Part shown: piece by piece, positions 33,638 to 42,299 of the stretch
How the letters are laid out: every line of letters begins with the position of its first letter
Numbering within the stretch: position 1 is the stretch's first letter
DNA from: Caballeronia sp. SL2Y3
Lineage (GTDB): Bacteria > Pseudomonadota > Gammaproteobacteria > Burkholderiales > Burkholderiaceae
Length of the DNA stretch: 64,000 bases
Assembly: GCF_022879575.1 (NCBI RefSeq)
Contig: NZ_CP084262.1
Span: 310,001 to 374,000, forward strand
Direction of reading: 5' to 3'
The notes under the pieces: model-generated
Seen by the model: only the letters and a program-made list of their open reading frames with translations
Told to the model about the DNA's origin: nothing
Database searches by the model: none
Program-made: the position numbers and the translations under genes

Positions 33638-34930
33638 TTGAAACCCGATCTACCCAAGCAAGTGTCCGTCGCCATCGTCGGCGGCGGGATCATCGGTGTA
33701 AGTTGCGCGTACGCGCTGGCCCGCAGGGGCGTAGACGTCGCCGTATTCGAAAAAGGCACGGTGGCCTGCGAGCAGTCGTCGCGCAACTGGGGGTGGATAC
33801 GCAGCGTCGGCCGCGACGTCCGCGAACTGCCCTTGTCGATCCTCGCGAACAGCATCTGGAAGGAGATTCAGGCGAAAGTCGATGTCGGCTACCGCACCAC
33901 GGGTCTCGCCTATCTCGCCGCGTCCGACACCGACATGGCCGCTCATGAGATGTGGCTCGACGCGGCCCGCATGAAGGGCGCGCAGGCGCGGCTCGTGCGC
34001 GGCGAGGAACTAGCGAAGCTGATTCCACGATCGAAGCGGCCATGGGCCGGTGCGCTGTACAGCGCAACCGATGGCGTTGCGGAGCCGCTCGCCGCCACGC
34101 GCGGCATCGCCGGACTGGCCGTGGCGAACGGAGCGCGCATCGTCGAGCACTGCGCGGTGCGCGGGCTCGACGTGGCGGCAGGACGCGTCGCGGGCATCGT
34201 GACCGAGCACGGTCTGGTGAGATGCTCGGACGTCGTACTCGCGGGCGGCGCGTGGTCGCGGCTCTTCTGCGGCAATTGCGAGATAAATTTCCCGCAACTC
34301 AAGGTGCATGCCTCGGTGATGCAGACCGCACCCATCGATGCCGGGCTGGACCTCGCCATCAACGGCGGCGATTTCACCTGCCGCAAGCGCAGCGACGGCG
34401 GCTATACGGTGTCGAAGCTCGGCGCATCGGTCGCGGATCTCACGCCCGACAGCATTCGGCTGAGCACGAAGTTCATGCGCGCCTGGCTCAGTGAGCGCAA
34501 ATACCTGAAACTTCGCCTGGGCCGGCGCTTCTTCGAGGAGCTTAAAGTTCCGAGGCGCTTCGGTCTCGACCGTCCGTCGCCGTTCGAAGCCTGCCGGACG
34601 CTAGATCCGGTGGCCAACCTGCCGATGCTCAACGACGCGCTCGAACGCCTGAAGGCGACCTTCCCGAGCTTCGCGGGCGCTTCGATTCTTCGCACGTGGG
34701 CGGGCATGATCGACGTGACGCCGGATGCCATACCCGTCATCTCGAACGTGAAGACGCTGCCGGGCTTTCATCTTGGCTCGGGCTTCTCCGGACACGGTTT
34801 CGGCATCGGGCCTGCGGCCGGAGAAATGCTCGCCGATGTGGTGACGGGCGAGCGTCCGCCCGCCGATTCGGGCGACTTTGCCCTCGACCGGTTTTCCTCC
34901 AGGGATGTCGGCTTCCGCGTGTCACGGTGA
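33638..34930 (+). CDS. FAD-dependent D-amino-acid dehydrogenase/oxidase (DAO family)
   Basis: 430-residue flavoprotein with the N-terminal FAD motif VAIVGGGIIGVSCAYALARR and EKGTVACEQSSRNWGWIR, then C-terminal TWAGMIDVTPDAIPVIS and GHGFGIGPAAGEMLADVV. It resembles DadA-like D-amino-acid dehydrogenases. I take the TTG at 33638 as the start: GGAG lies eight bases upstream and the FAD motif begins ten residues later. The open frame starting at 33545 would overlap the symporter gene. It lies 49 bases after the symporter and before a D-2-hydroxyacid dehydrogenase, so the cluster may handle D-amino and D-hydroxy acids. Confidence 0.87.
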   Translation: MKPDLPKQVSVAIVGGGIIGVSCAYALARRGVDVAVFEKGTVACEQSSRNWGWIRSVGRDVRELPLSILANSIWKEIQAKVDVGYRTTGLAYLAASDTDMAAHEMWLDAARMKGAQARLVRGEELAKLIPRSKRPWAGALYSATDGVAEPLAATRGIAGLAVANGARIVEHCAVRGLDVAAGRVAGIVTEHGLVRCSDVVLAGGAWSRLFCGNCEINFPQLKVHASVMQTAPIDAGLDLAINGGDFTCRKRSDGGYTVSKLGASVADLTPDSIRLSTKFMRAWLSERKYLKLRLGRRFFEELKVPRRFGLDRPSPFEACRTLDPVANLPMLNDALERLKATFPSFAGASILRTWAGMIDVTPDAIPVISNVKTLPGFHLGSGFSGHGFGIGPAAGEMLADVVTGERPPADSGDFALDRFSSRDVGFRVSR

Positions 34931-35057
34931 TGTACTGTCGCACCGTCCGCTGCGGAACGTCGGACGAACCTTCGCCTCGTTCACGAAGAAGTTTCGGGGC
35001 GAATGGATGCGGACGTCGCCGACGATCACATAGACTCGCGTTAGGAGAGGCGCTTTC

Positions 35058-35996
35058 ATGTTGTTACTGGTCAATTCGGGCGGCCCCGCCGCTGTCGGCG
35101 AGTGGCAGGATCATTTCGCCGAATGCATGCCCGAGCTCACGGTTCGCGGCTGGGACGATCCGGAGGTCGACGACGCCCAGGTGGACTTCGTGCTGGTCTG
35201 GGAACCCACGGCGGGCCGTATCGCGCGCATGACTTCGTTGCGGATCGTGTTCAGCGCCGCCGCGGGCGTCGATCACATCGTCTCGGACCTGTCCGTGCCC
35301 GCGCATCTGCCGATTGTGCGAATGCTCACGCCCGAAACCACCGAGCGCATGTCCGACTATGTGATGGCCGCATGCTTCGGCATCGTGCGGGAGTTCCCGG
35401 CCCTTCACGAAGCGCAGCGGCAACGCCGGTGGAACGACGACCTGATCGGCATTCGTTCGAGCGAAACGACAGTGGCGGTGCTCGGACTCGGCGGACTCGG
35501 CGCGGCCTGCGCGCAACGTCTCGCGAGCAACGGGTTTCAGGTCAGGGGCTGGTCCCGCACGCCCAAGACGCTCTCAGGCGTGATGTGTTTCGACGGTGAC
35601 GCCGCGCTCGATACCTTGCTGGCGGACGTGCACATCGTGGTCAATCTCCTGCCGGACACGCCGCAGACGCGAAAGATGATCGACGCCGCTTTTCTCGCCA
35701 AGCTGCCCGCGTGCGCTTCCATCGTGAACGTGGGCCGGGCACCGCAGGTCGTGCTCGACGACGTCCTCGCCGCTCTGGACGCAGGCCGCCTCCGCAGCGC
35801 CTGGCTCGACGTATTCGACAAGGAGCCGCTCGATAGCGGCAGCCGGCTCTGGTCGCATCCGCGCGTGATCGTTACGCCCCATGTCGCTTCGCTGCCTTCC
35901 CGCCGAGCCCGCGCGCGGCAGGTCGCGCAGGGGCTGCGCGACTGGCTGGAAGGGAAACCCCTGCAGCATGTGTACGATCGGACGCTCGGGTATTAG
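35058..35996 (+). CDS. D-2-hydroxyacid dehydrogenase (glyoxylate/hydroxypyruvate reductase GhrA-like)
   Basis: 312-residue NAD(P)-dependent D-isomer 2-hydroxyacid dehydrogenase of the GhrA type. The nucleotide motif is VLGLGGLGAACAQRL, the substrate Arg is in NVGRAPQVV, the Glu in DKEPLDSGSRLW and the His in TPHVASLPSRRAR. It reduces 2-keto acids such as glyoxylate or hydroxypyruvate. GGAGAGG precedes the ATG at 35058. The FAD oxidase upstream would yield a 2-keto acid from an amino acid, which this enzyme could reduce; this coupling is inferred from adjacency. Confidence 0.9.
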   Translation: MLLLVNSGGPAAVGEWQDHFAECMPELTVRGWDDPEVDDAQVDFVLVWEPTAGRIARMTSLRIVFSAAAGVDHIVSDLSVPAHLPIVRMLTPETTERMSDYVMAACFGIVREFPALHEAQRQRRWNDDLIGIRSSETTVAVLGLGGLGAACAQRLASNGFQVRGWSRTPKTLSGVMCFDGDAALDTLLADVHIVVNLLPDTPQTRKMIDAAFLAKLPACASIVNVGRAPQVVLDDVLAALDAGRLRSAWLDVFDKEPLDSGSRLWSHPRVIVTPHVASLPSRRARARQVAQGLRDWLEGKPLQHVYDRTLGY

Positions 35997-36143
35997 ATGC
36001 GTGGCCATGGGTCATCTACGCCGCGACCGCAGACGGTGCAAAGTCCAGGGCGTCAAGAGCGAGTGCGAGACTGCCACAGACACGTGTCGCGCCGATGCCA
36101 GAACACGGGAAGCGAAGCGTCAGTCTCGGCCGAGAACCCAACG

Positions 36144-37031
36144 CTAGAACTTTCCGCCCATGAATTGGGTAAGAGACGTCAACACCTCATTCGGCGCATC
36201 CTCGGGAAGCAGATGGCCGCCGGGCAACCCCTTTCCCGTTACGTTCGTTGCCCATCGGGACCAGGCGTCGATGGGAGATTCGCTTCTCGCCTGCTGCTCC
36301 CTCTCACTCCACAGCACCAGGACCGGACACGTCAGTTTTCGGCCCGCTGCAAGATCGCTCGCATCGTGCTCCAGGTCCTCGGATGCCGCGGCGCGATAGT
36401 CTTCGCATATGGCGTGGCGCACGTTCGGATTCCTAAACGATGTTCGATACGCGTCGAGGGCCGAGGGATCGATCCGCTCGAGACCGCCCGCCATCTTCTT
36501 GAGCGCAGTGTCGAGATAAGCGTCGGGATCAGCTGCAAGCATCCGCTCCGGCAGATCGCCCGGCTGCGCCAAAAAGAACCAGTGCCAGGCGTTGAGCGCG
36601 AAGGTCTTGTCGACGCTCGCGAACGCATCGAGCGTAGGTATGACGGTCAGCGATGCATACGCGGCGACGCGCTGTGGATGATCCAGCGCGAGACGGTATC
36701 CCGCGCGAGCGCCGCGGTCGTGCCCGACCACGGCGAATCGTTCGTGCCCGAGCCGATCCATCAACGCCACGAGCGCGCCGGCCACGCGACGTTTGGTCCA
36801 TCGAGGCTGATCGTTGCGGGTCCGGCTGTCGCCGTATCCCGGCAGATCCGGCACGATGACCGTGTGCGACCTCGCGAGCGTCGGAGCGATCAATCGCCAG
36901 GCAACGTGCGTTTGCGGGTAGCCGTGCAGCAACAGAACCGGCGATCCGGTCCCGCCGATCCTGCCGCGAAACGAGACATCGCCCGCCTCGACGTCGAGCC
37001 TCGCCACGCCCGGAAAGAAGTCCTGCGCCAT
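36144..37031 (-). CDS. Alpha/beta hydrolase, haloacetate-dehalogenase-like
   Basis: 295-residue alpha/beta hydrolase. The nucleophile position is an Asp, residue 105, in VVGHDRGARAG, the pattern of haloacetate dehalogenases and epoxide hydrolases; LLHGYPQTHVAWR gives the oxyanion loop and PGGHLLPEDAP the base His. GHDRGxR favours the fluoroacetate/haloacetate dehalogenase branch. No signal peptide. The second hydrolase gene lies 24 bases upstream on the same strand, so both may be expressed from the MerR-type promoter at 38000. Activity on haloacetates is a family-level guess; many such proteins have other ester substrates. Confidence 0.85.
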   Translation of the reverse strand: MAQDFFPGVARLDVEAGDVSFRGRIGGTGSPVLLLHGYPQTHVAWRLIAPTLARSHTVIVPDLPGYGDSRTRNDQPRWTKRRVAGALVALMDRLGHERFAVVGHDRGARAGYRLALDHPQRVAAYASLTVIPTLDAFASVDKTFALNAWHWFFLAQPGDLPERMLAADPDAYLDTALKKMAGGLERIDPSALDAYRTSFRNPNVRHAICEDYRAAASEDLEHDASDLAAGRKLTCPVLVLWSEREQQARSESPIDAWSRWATNVTGKGLPGGHLLPEDAPNEVLTSLTQFMGGKF

Positions 37032-37055
37032 GGTTATTCCCTCGTCAACGTGACT

Positions 37056-37964
37056 TCATAGCTGCGACGCCGACCTGACGAACTCGGCCAGATCGCGATT
37101 GAAACGCTCGGCTTCCTCGATGAACGGCGCGTGACCCGAGTCCGCATACACCTTGCTGACGATGCGCGGATTCAGCTCGGCAGCCCGAGCCAGCGTCGCG
37201 TGCGTGTCGACCAGTGCGTCGTGCCCGCCGTAGATGAAGAGCAGCGGGACGCGCGCCTTGCCGAGCCCCTCTGCAGCGAAGACCGTCATCGTCGGCACTT
37301 CCTTCTGCATGTCCCACGATGCCATCGCGGCATTCGCGAGCAGCCGGTCGAATGTTTTTGCGTCAGGCCCATGATTGAAACACAGACCGACGAACGTGCG
37401 CTCACCGTCGAGATGCGTCTTCAGATCCGGCGAATTCATGTCCCGATAGACGTCGGGAAGATCCACGATCTGACCCGGCGCAAGTTCCACCACGCCGTCG
37501 ACATACACGGCCCCCGCGATCGCGCGATCGCCATGCTTCGCGAGATAGTTCGATATCACCACACCGCCGAGCGACCAGCCGACCACGACGGGCTTGCGGG
37601 CGTGCGATCCCTCGATCACCGCTGCAAGGTCGTCCCCCCAACGGTTTCCGTCGTGATAGGGCTCGGCGCCCGATGGCTTGTCCGACAGACCGTGGCCGCG
37701 CATATCGTAGGTAATGATCCGGTACTGGCGCAGTTCGGCACTCTGCACCTGCGCGTCCCAGTTCAGGCGGCTGCCGAGCAGCCCATGCACCAGAATGATC
37801 GGCCGGCCGTTGGGGTCGCCGCTTTCCTGAACCGCCAGCTTCACGCCATCCGTCGATGTAAGCGTATAACTGCTCGGTGCTGCGATCGCGTGAGGTACGG
37901 AAGCAAACACCGTCGCCGCAAAGAACGCGGACATCAAAAAGCGAGGGAACGTTCGTAAGCTCAT
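37056..37964 (-). CDS. Exported alpha/beta hydrolase
   Basis: 302-residue alpha/beta hydrolase with a Sec signal peptide (FLMSAFFAATVFASVPHAIA, cleavage near residue 28), so it acts in the periplasm or outside. The nucleophile Ser131 is in GWSLGG, the oxyanion loop is ILVHGLLGSRLNW, the acid is in IYGGHDALVD and the His is in DSGHAPFIEEAERF. AGGAAAGG precedes the ATG at 37964. It is divergent from a MerR regulator, with a MerR-style promoter between them. The natural substrate is unknown; related proteins are esterases or chloroperoxidase-like hydrolases. Confidence 0.87.
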   Translation of the reverse strand: MSLRTFPRFLMSAFFAATVFASVPHAIAAPSSYTLTSTDGVKLAVQESGDPNGRPIILVHGLLGSRLNWDAQVQSAELRQYRIITYDMRGHGLSDKPSGAEPYHDGNRWGDDLAAVIEGSHARKPVVVGWSLGGVVISNYLAKHGDRAIAGAVYVDGVVELAPGQIVDLPDVYRDMNSPDLKTHLDGERTFVGLCFNHGPDAKTFDRLLANAAMASWDMQKEVPTMTVFAAEGLGKARVPLLFIYGGHDALVDTHATLARAAELNPRIVSKVYADSGHAPFIEEAERFNRDLAEFVRSASQL

Positions 37965-37995
37965 TGCCTTTCCTAAGAGAGTGTCAGTGCGCCTA

Positions 37996-38026
37996 GTCTC
38001 AACCCTTACACTGATGTGAGAGTCAA
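37996..38026 (-). promoter_or_regulatory. MerR-type promoter for the exported hydrolase gene
   Basis: On the minus strand TTGACT (38026-38021) is followed by a 19-base spacer containing the near-palindrome CTCACA-TCAG-TGTAAG, then TGAGAC as a weak -10. Long-spacer promoters with an internal dyad are the hallmark of MerR activation. Confidence 0.55.
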
Positions 38027-38050
38027 GCGAATCGTGCTAACCTGCTTTTC

Positions 38051-38437
38051 ATGAATGACACGCCTTCACAGGAACTGCTGACGATTGGACAACTCTCGCA
38101 ACTCACCGGCGCGAGCGTACGATCAATCCGGCATTACGATGAACACGGTCTTCTCGCCTCGATACGTGCGAGCAATGGCTATCGCATGTTCCCGAAGAAA
38201 GCAGTCACGCAGGTCAAGCAGATTCAGCGCATGATCGCGACCGGTTTCACTATCGACGATATCCAGGGCTTTCCGGACTGCATGCTTCTGATCGAAGGCG
38301 CACGCTCTTGCGATCAGATCACCGACGTCCAGCGCGTAAGGCTCGAAGCTATCGATCGTCAGATCGCGGACCTCGAAAGGCGCCGCGCGCGGCTCATCAA
38401 GACCTTGCTCGAAGGTGCGGTGCCGCCCGTCGAATGA
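38051..38437 (+). CDS. MerR-family transcriptional regulator
   Basis: 128-residue MerR-type regulator. The winged helix is at the N-terminus (LTIGQLSQLTGASVRSIRHY, DEHGLLASIRASNGYR), followed by a coiled dimerisation helix (VQRVRLEAIDRQIADLERRR). One or two Cys (CMLLIEGARSCDQ) lie in the effector region, without the spaced Cys pair of metal-sensing MerR members, so an organic or redox ligand is more likely. It is divergent from the exported hydrolase and its promoter has MerR spacing. A 45-codon frame overlaps its stop by four bases. Confidence 0.9.
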   Translation: MNDTPSQELLTIGQLSQLTGASVRSIRHYDEHGLLASIRASNGYRMFPKKAVTQVKQIQRMIATGFTIDDIQGFPDCMLLIEGARSCDQITDVQRVRLEAIDRQIADLERRRARLIKTLLEGAVPPVE

Positions 38438-38571
38438 CGCGGGCAGCCGACATAACGGCAGACGGATTCAATGAGTCTATCGCGCGTCTCTCTGAAAACC
38501 TGTCCGATCAGTCCTGGAAGGAATTGGATGCGTTTCTACTCGAGGCGAAGGATTGGGAAAAGTGTGATTGA
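38434..38571 (+). CDS. Small protein overlapping the merR stop
   Basis: 45-residue frame starting in an ATGA overlap with the MerR stop, the usual sign of translational coupling. The sequence (ADGFNESIARLSENLSDQSW and on) is acidic and predicted helical, with no Cys pair except one near the end (EKCD). I know no family for it. It may be an antagonist or partner of the regulator. Length and lack of homology make it tentative. Confidence 0.45.
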   Translation: MTRAADITADGFNESIARLSENLSDQSWKELDAFLLEAKDWEKCD

Positions 38572-38709
38572 GTGGATATTGCTCTACGCAGGAAAATTAA
38601 GCAGCCATCGCGCTGTGCGCCTGATATTCACGTTAAGGACAACTCAATAGTTCCATGACACGAACAGGACCTTGATCTACAACGTCGGCGGAAACCCTTC
38701 AGTCGACTC

Positions 38710-39039
38710 TCACGACGCTTCGCTCACTACAGGATTGCTGACGATCTGCTTGATGACGGCCTCCATCAAGCCGGGAAAGCGGGCATCCAACTCCGCGCGC
38801 CGCAGTGAATTCTGATGCACGGTGCCGGCAACGCGCGTGCGCACCAAGCCCGCTTCGCGGAGAATCCGGAAATGATGCGAGACACTCGACTTAGGTCGAC
38901 CGCCGTCAAGCTCGCCGCAGGTGGCCTCGTCTACCGTCGATAGTTGACAAACGATCTCGAGGCGCACCGGGTCGCTAAGAGCGTGAAAAAGCCGCCCGAG
39001 CGTGAAGTCCTCGGCGACCGGATGGGTATAGGCGCGCAT
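38710..39039 (-). CDS. ArsR-family transcriptional regulator
   Basis: 109-residue ArsR/SmtB-type winged-helix repressor (RLFHALSDPVRLEIVCQLST, then GRPKSSVSHHFRILREAGLV). It has a Cys in the first helices (ATCGEL) but no ELCVCDL metal motif, so it probably senses an organic or redox signal. I use the ATG at 39039 (MRAYTHPV), because the codons up to 39102 run through the palindrome in the intergenic region. It is divergent from the Old Yellow Enzyme gene, and a perfect dyad with nine-base arms lies between them. Confidence 0.88.
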   Translation of the reverse strand: MRAYTHPVAEDFTLGRLFHALSDPVRLEIVCQLSTVDEATCGELDGGRPKSSVSHHFRILREAGLVRTRVAGTVHQNSLRRAELDARFPGLMEAVIKQIVSNPVVSEAS

Positions 39040-39072
39040 TGTGCAAACAGTAGTGGGTTCTGCGATACTCGC

Positions 39073-39094
39073 TATTTCGATGTTTATCGAAATA
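39073..39094. promoter_or_regulatory. Candidate ArsR operator, perfect 9-bp dyad
   Basis: TATTTCGAT and ATCGAAATA flank GTTT. It lies 34 bases upstream of both the ArsR and the flavin oxidoreductase start codons and is AT-rich against a GC-rich background. It can serve both divergent promoters. Confidence 0.7.
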
Positions 39095-39127
39095 ACGTAC
39101 AAGCCTCACGAACGGGAGTTTAGCCTG

Positions 39128-40225
39128 ATGTCCGCATTATTTCAGCCCTACAAGCTCAAAGATGTTTCCTTGCGCAACCGCATCGCAATTCCGCCGATGT
39201 GCCAGTACACCGCCGAAGACGGTTTGATCAACGACTGGCACCGCGTGCACCTGGCCGGGCTGGCACGTGGGGGCGCGGGGCTGGTGATCGTCGAGGCAAC
39301 GGCCGTGTCGCCCGAGGGCCGGATTACGCCGGGCTGCGCGGGCATCTGGACCGACGAGCAGGCGCAGGCGTTCGCGCCCGTGGTCGCATCGATCAAGGCA
39401 GCGGGCGCGGTGCCGGGCATTCAGATCGGTCACGCGGGCCGCAAAGCCAGCGCGAACAGACCGTGGGAAGGCGACGATCACATCGCCGACAGCGATCCCC
39501 GGGGCTGGGAAACGCTCGCGCCCTCGGCGATCCCCTTCGGCGGCGGTCTGTCGAAAGTACCCAAAGCGATGACGCTCGACGACATCGCACGCGTTCGCGA
39601 AGATTTCGTCGCCGCTGCCAAGCGAGCGCGTGACGCGGGCTTCGAGTGGCTCGAGTTGCACTTCGCGCACGGCTATCTCGGCCAAAGCTTCTTTTCCACG
39701 CACTCCAATCAACGCGACGACGCGTACGGCGGCAGCCTCGAGAACCGCAGCCGCTTCCTGCTGGAAACACTGGCCGCCGTACGCAAGGTGTGGCCGGAGC
39801 ACCTGCCGTTGACGGCGCGTTTCGGCGTGATCGAATACGACGGCCGCGACGAAGAAACGCTCGCTGAGTCGATCGAACTCGCGAAGAATTTCAAGCGTGA
39901 GGGACTGGACATGCTGAGCGTCAGCGTCGGCTTTTCCACGCCGACCGCGGCGATTCCGTGGGCGCCGGCCTTTCTCGCGCCGATCGCGGAGCGCGTGCGC
40001 CGTGAGGCTGATATCCCCGTTTCGTCGGCATGGGGCATCGATACGCCCGAACTGGCGGACCGTTCGGTGAAGAACGGGCAACTGGATCTGGTGATGGTTG
40101 GCCGCGCGCATTTGGCCGATCCGCACTGGCCGTACTATGCGGCGAAGAAGCTGGGTATCGAGCGTCCGTCGTGGACGCTGCCCGCACCGTACGCGCATTG
40201 GCTCGAACGCTATGCGGTTGCGTGA
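39128..40225 (+). CDS. NADH:flavin oxidoreductase, Old Yellow Enzyme family (YqjM-like)
   Basis: 365-residue FMN-dependent ene-reductase of the YqjM/XenA subclass. Family marks are NRIAIPPMCQYTAEDGLIND, IQIGHAGRKAS, the active-site region ELHFAHGYLGQSFFS and the C-terminal MVGRAHLADPHWPYYAAKKL. These enzymes reduce activated C=C bonds, nitro compounds and quinones with NAD(P)H. GGGAG lies nine bases before the ATG at 39128. The divergent ArsR and its dyad suggest induction by electrophiles or quinones. A remnant MarR gene follows. Confidence 0.92.
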   Translation: MSALFQPYKLKDVSLRNRIAIPPMCQYTAEDGLINDWHRVHLAGLARGGAGLVIVEATAVSPEGRITPGCAGIWTDEQAQAFAPVVASIKAAGAVPGIQIGHAGRKASANRPWEGDDHIADSDPRGWETLAPSAIPFGGGLSKVPKAMTLDDIARVREDFVAAAKRARDAGFEWLELHFAHGYLGQSFFSTHSNQRDDAYGGSLENRSRFLLETLAAVRKVWPEHLPLTARFGVIEYDGRDEETLAESIELAKNFKREGLDMLSVSVGFSTPTAAIPWAPAFLAPIAERVRREADIPVSSAWGIDTPELADRSVKNGQLDLVMVGRAHLADPHWPYYAAKKLGIERPSWTLPAPYAHWLERYAVA

Positions 40226-40274
40226 GTTTGAGCGTCGGTCGTGATGTGCTGATCTGTCGTTTGCCCTGAGCGCG

Positions 40275-40701
40275 GTGCGTCGGGGCAGACGGCACGTTGG
40301 TCTCGCTTGCCCGCGCGCGCCCGACGCTCAATCCTTTTCCTATGCACGGCCGGGCTTTCTCATTCGTCGCCTGAATCGGATCCATACGTTCCTGTTCGTG
40401 CAGGAAACGAGCAAATTCAACATCACGCCAGTGCAGTACAGCTTGCTCACGGCGCTCGAGTCGCTCGGCGAGATGGATCAGAACTCGCTCGCTGTCGAAG
40501 TCGGACTGGAGCGATCCAGCGTCGTGGAAGTGATTCAGCGCCTCAACGCGCGCGGGCTCGTCAGCCGCACGCAGGCGGAGCATGACAAGCGGCTGCGGCT
40601 TGCCAGGCTCACAAGCGAACAACGCGGATAACCTCGTACCCTTCCGGCTGCCCGACAGCCAGTTGCTCGCGCAGGACGAAAGCGAAGCCGACGCCACGTG
40701 A
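40275..40701 (+). pseudogene. Broken MarR-family regulator
   Basis: The helix-turn-helix of a MarR protein is complete (FNITPVQYSLLTALESLGEM, LAVEVGLERSSVVEVIQRLN, RLRLARLTSEQRG) but the frame stops at 40631. One base later, in another frame, the typical MarR tail appears (NLVPFRLPDSQLLAQDESEA) ending at 40701. About 30-40 residues of the dimerisation helices are missing between the two, so an internal deletion with a frame change has inactivated the gene. The start is uncertain; no ribosome-binding site is clear at 40275. Confidence 0.72.
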
Positions 40702-40907
40702 ACATGACGCCTCGCCATCGTACGCTTCAACGCGCGGGACGCGTCTTCTATCCGCCGAGCGACACTCGCTAAGACGCGCCTACTGTCGCGGATCATTCAG
40801 TCCAAGGCGTCTTACGTCAAGCTTGGTTTGGTGAGGCCGCAAACCCGCGGCGGGCGAGACTGCATGCCAGTCCTCCACGGGCTAGGAACGGTTCATGCGC
40901 GCGCTCG

Positions 40908-42230
40908 ATGGAAACGCCCACGAGTGTTCTCATGTTCATTCCTCATAAGAAGCCGACAACGGACAGCAACATACGAGGAAGCGCGCGCCGCGCGCATTCA
41001 TGGTCGGCGCATGTCGGCCCGGGACTCGTCACAATCGCGTCGGACAACGATCCCAGCAGCATAGCCACTTACACGCTCGCGGGCGCGTGGTATGGCTTCG
41101 ACCAGCTCTGGGTCTGCGTGCTCTCGTACCCGTCGACCGTCGCACTGCAACTTATCGCGGCACGCGTCGCCGCGATCACCGGGCGCGGCCTCACTGCGAA
41201 CATGCGCAAGCACGACTGGCCTCCGTTCTTTTACTTCGCCGTCGCGCGCTTCCTGATTGCCAATACCTTGAACATTGCCGTCGATGTGCTCGCGATGGGC
41301 GCCGCACTGCGCGCATTGACTGGCGGGTCCCTCGTCTGGCTCACGCTGCTGTCCGGCTGCGCAGCGCTCGTTCTGCAATGGAACATCGCTTATGCAAGCT
41401 ACGCGAGGTTCCTCAAATGGCTGACACTCGCGATGTTCGCGTATGCCGGCGTCCTTCTGCTCGTCGATGTGCCCTGGCATGCAGTCGCAATGCGAATGTT
41501 CATTCCGCGCGTGGTCTGGTCAGAACACTATGTGACGACGCTGATCGCTGTGTTGGGCACGACGGTCAGCCCCTACTTGATGTTCGCGCAAGCCGAACAG
41601 GAAGCGCGTGACATCAAGAAGAGCGAGGTTTCCCGGCGGCAGGCATTGGATCGAAAAATGGGCGGCATGCGGCGCGAGGTAGTGCTCCGGACCTTGCTGT
41701 CCAATGCAGTTTCGGTGTGCGTCATGGTCGCAGCGGCCGCGACGCTGCATCTCATGCAGTCGACGCCTCCCGGCGAGTTCGTGCAACTGGATCGCGTGCT
41801 CGAGCCGCTCGCGCATGGACATGCGGGGCACGTGCTCGCTCTCGCGCTTCTGGGATCGGCCCTTCTTGCGCTTCCGCCGCTGGCGGGCTCGGCTGCGCAG
41901 GCGGCCGCGAGTTCATTCAACTGGGAGAACGGCGAGCGGCGCGATACCCGAATCGCGCGGCTGCTCGCCGGGACGATCGCGCTCGGCATTGCGGTCGCCG
42001 TGGGTCTGACGTTCTTTCATGTCGAGCCTGCGCGAGCGCTCTACTGGAGCGCGGTGCTCAACGGTATGACCGTCACACCCGTTCTCGTTCTGCTCCTCAT
42101 GCTCAGTTCGAGCCGTGAAGCCATAGGCGATCTCGCTGCGCACTGGGCTTTGCGCGCGCTCAGCTGGCTTGCGGCGCTAGCGACCGCAGCGGCGCTCGTC
42201 GCGCATTTCGTTCTGGAGTTCATGTCATGA
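40908..42230 (+). CDS. Nramp-like transporter (non-canonical clade)
   Basis: 440-residue inner-membrane protein of the Nramp superfamily with about eleven helices. TM1 has GPGLVTIASDNDPSSIATY in place of the canonical DPGN metal motif, and TM6 has GTTVSPYLMFAQAEQEARD in place of the methionine-containing MPH. This matches the clade related to NRMT-type magnesium or other-substrate transporters rather than Mn/Fe Nramps. No signal, no nearby metal regulator. There is no good ribosome-binding site at 40908; ATG 40932 is an alternative. Substrate unresolved. Confidence 0.8.
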   Translation: METPTSVLMFIPHKKPTTDSNIRGSARRAHSWSAHVGPGLVTIASDNDPSSIATYTLAGAWYGFDQLWVCVLSYPSTVALQLIAARVAAITGRGLTANMRKHDWPPFFYFAVARFLIANTLNIAVDVLAMGAALRALTGGSLVWLTLLSGCAALVLQWNIAYASYARFLKWLTLAMFAYAGVLLLVDVPWHAVAMRMFIPRVVWSEHYVTTLIAVLGTTVSPYLMFAQAEQEARDIKKSEVSRRQALDRKMGGMRREVVLRTLLSNAVSVCVMVAAAATLHLMQSTPPGEFVQLDRVLEPLAHGHAGHVLALALLGSALLALPPLAGSAAQAAASSFNWENGERRDTRIARLLAGTIALGIAVAVGLTFFHVEPARALYWSAVLNGMTVTPVLVLLLMLSSSREAIGDLAAHWALRALSWLAALATAAALVAHFVLEFMS

Positions 42231-42299
42231 TGAATCTGCGCGCTGCGTCGAAGGCGGGACACGGTGGCATCAGCGCCGCGGCGCTAGTCCACACCCGTT

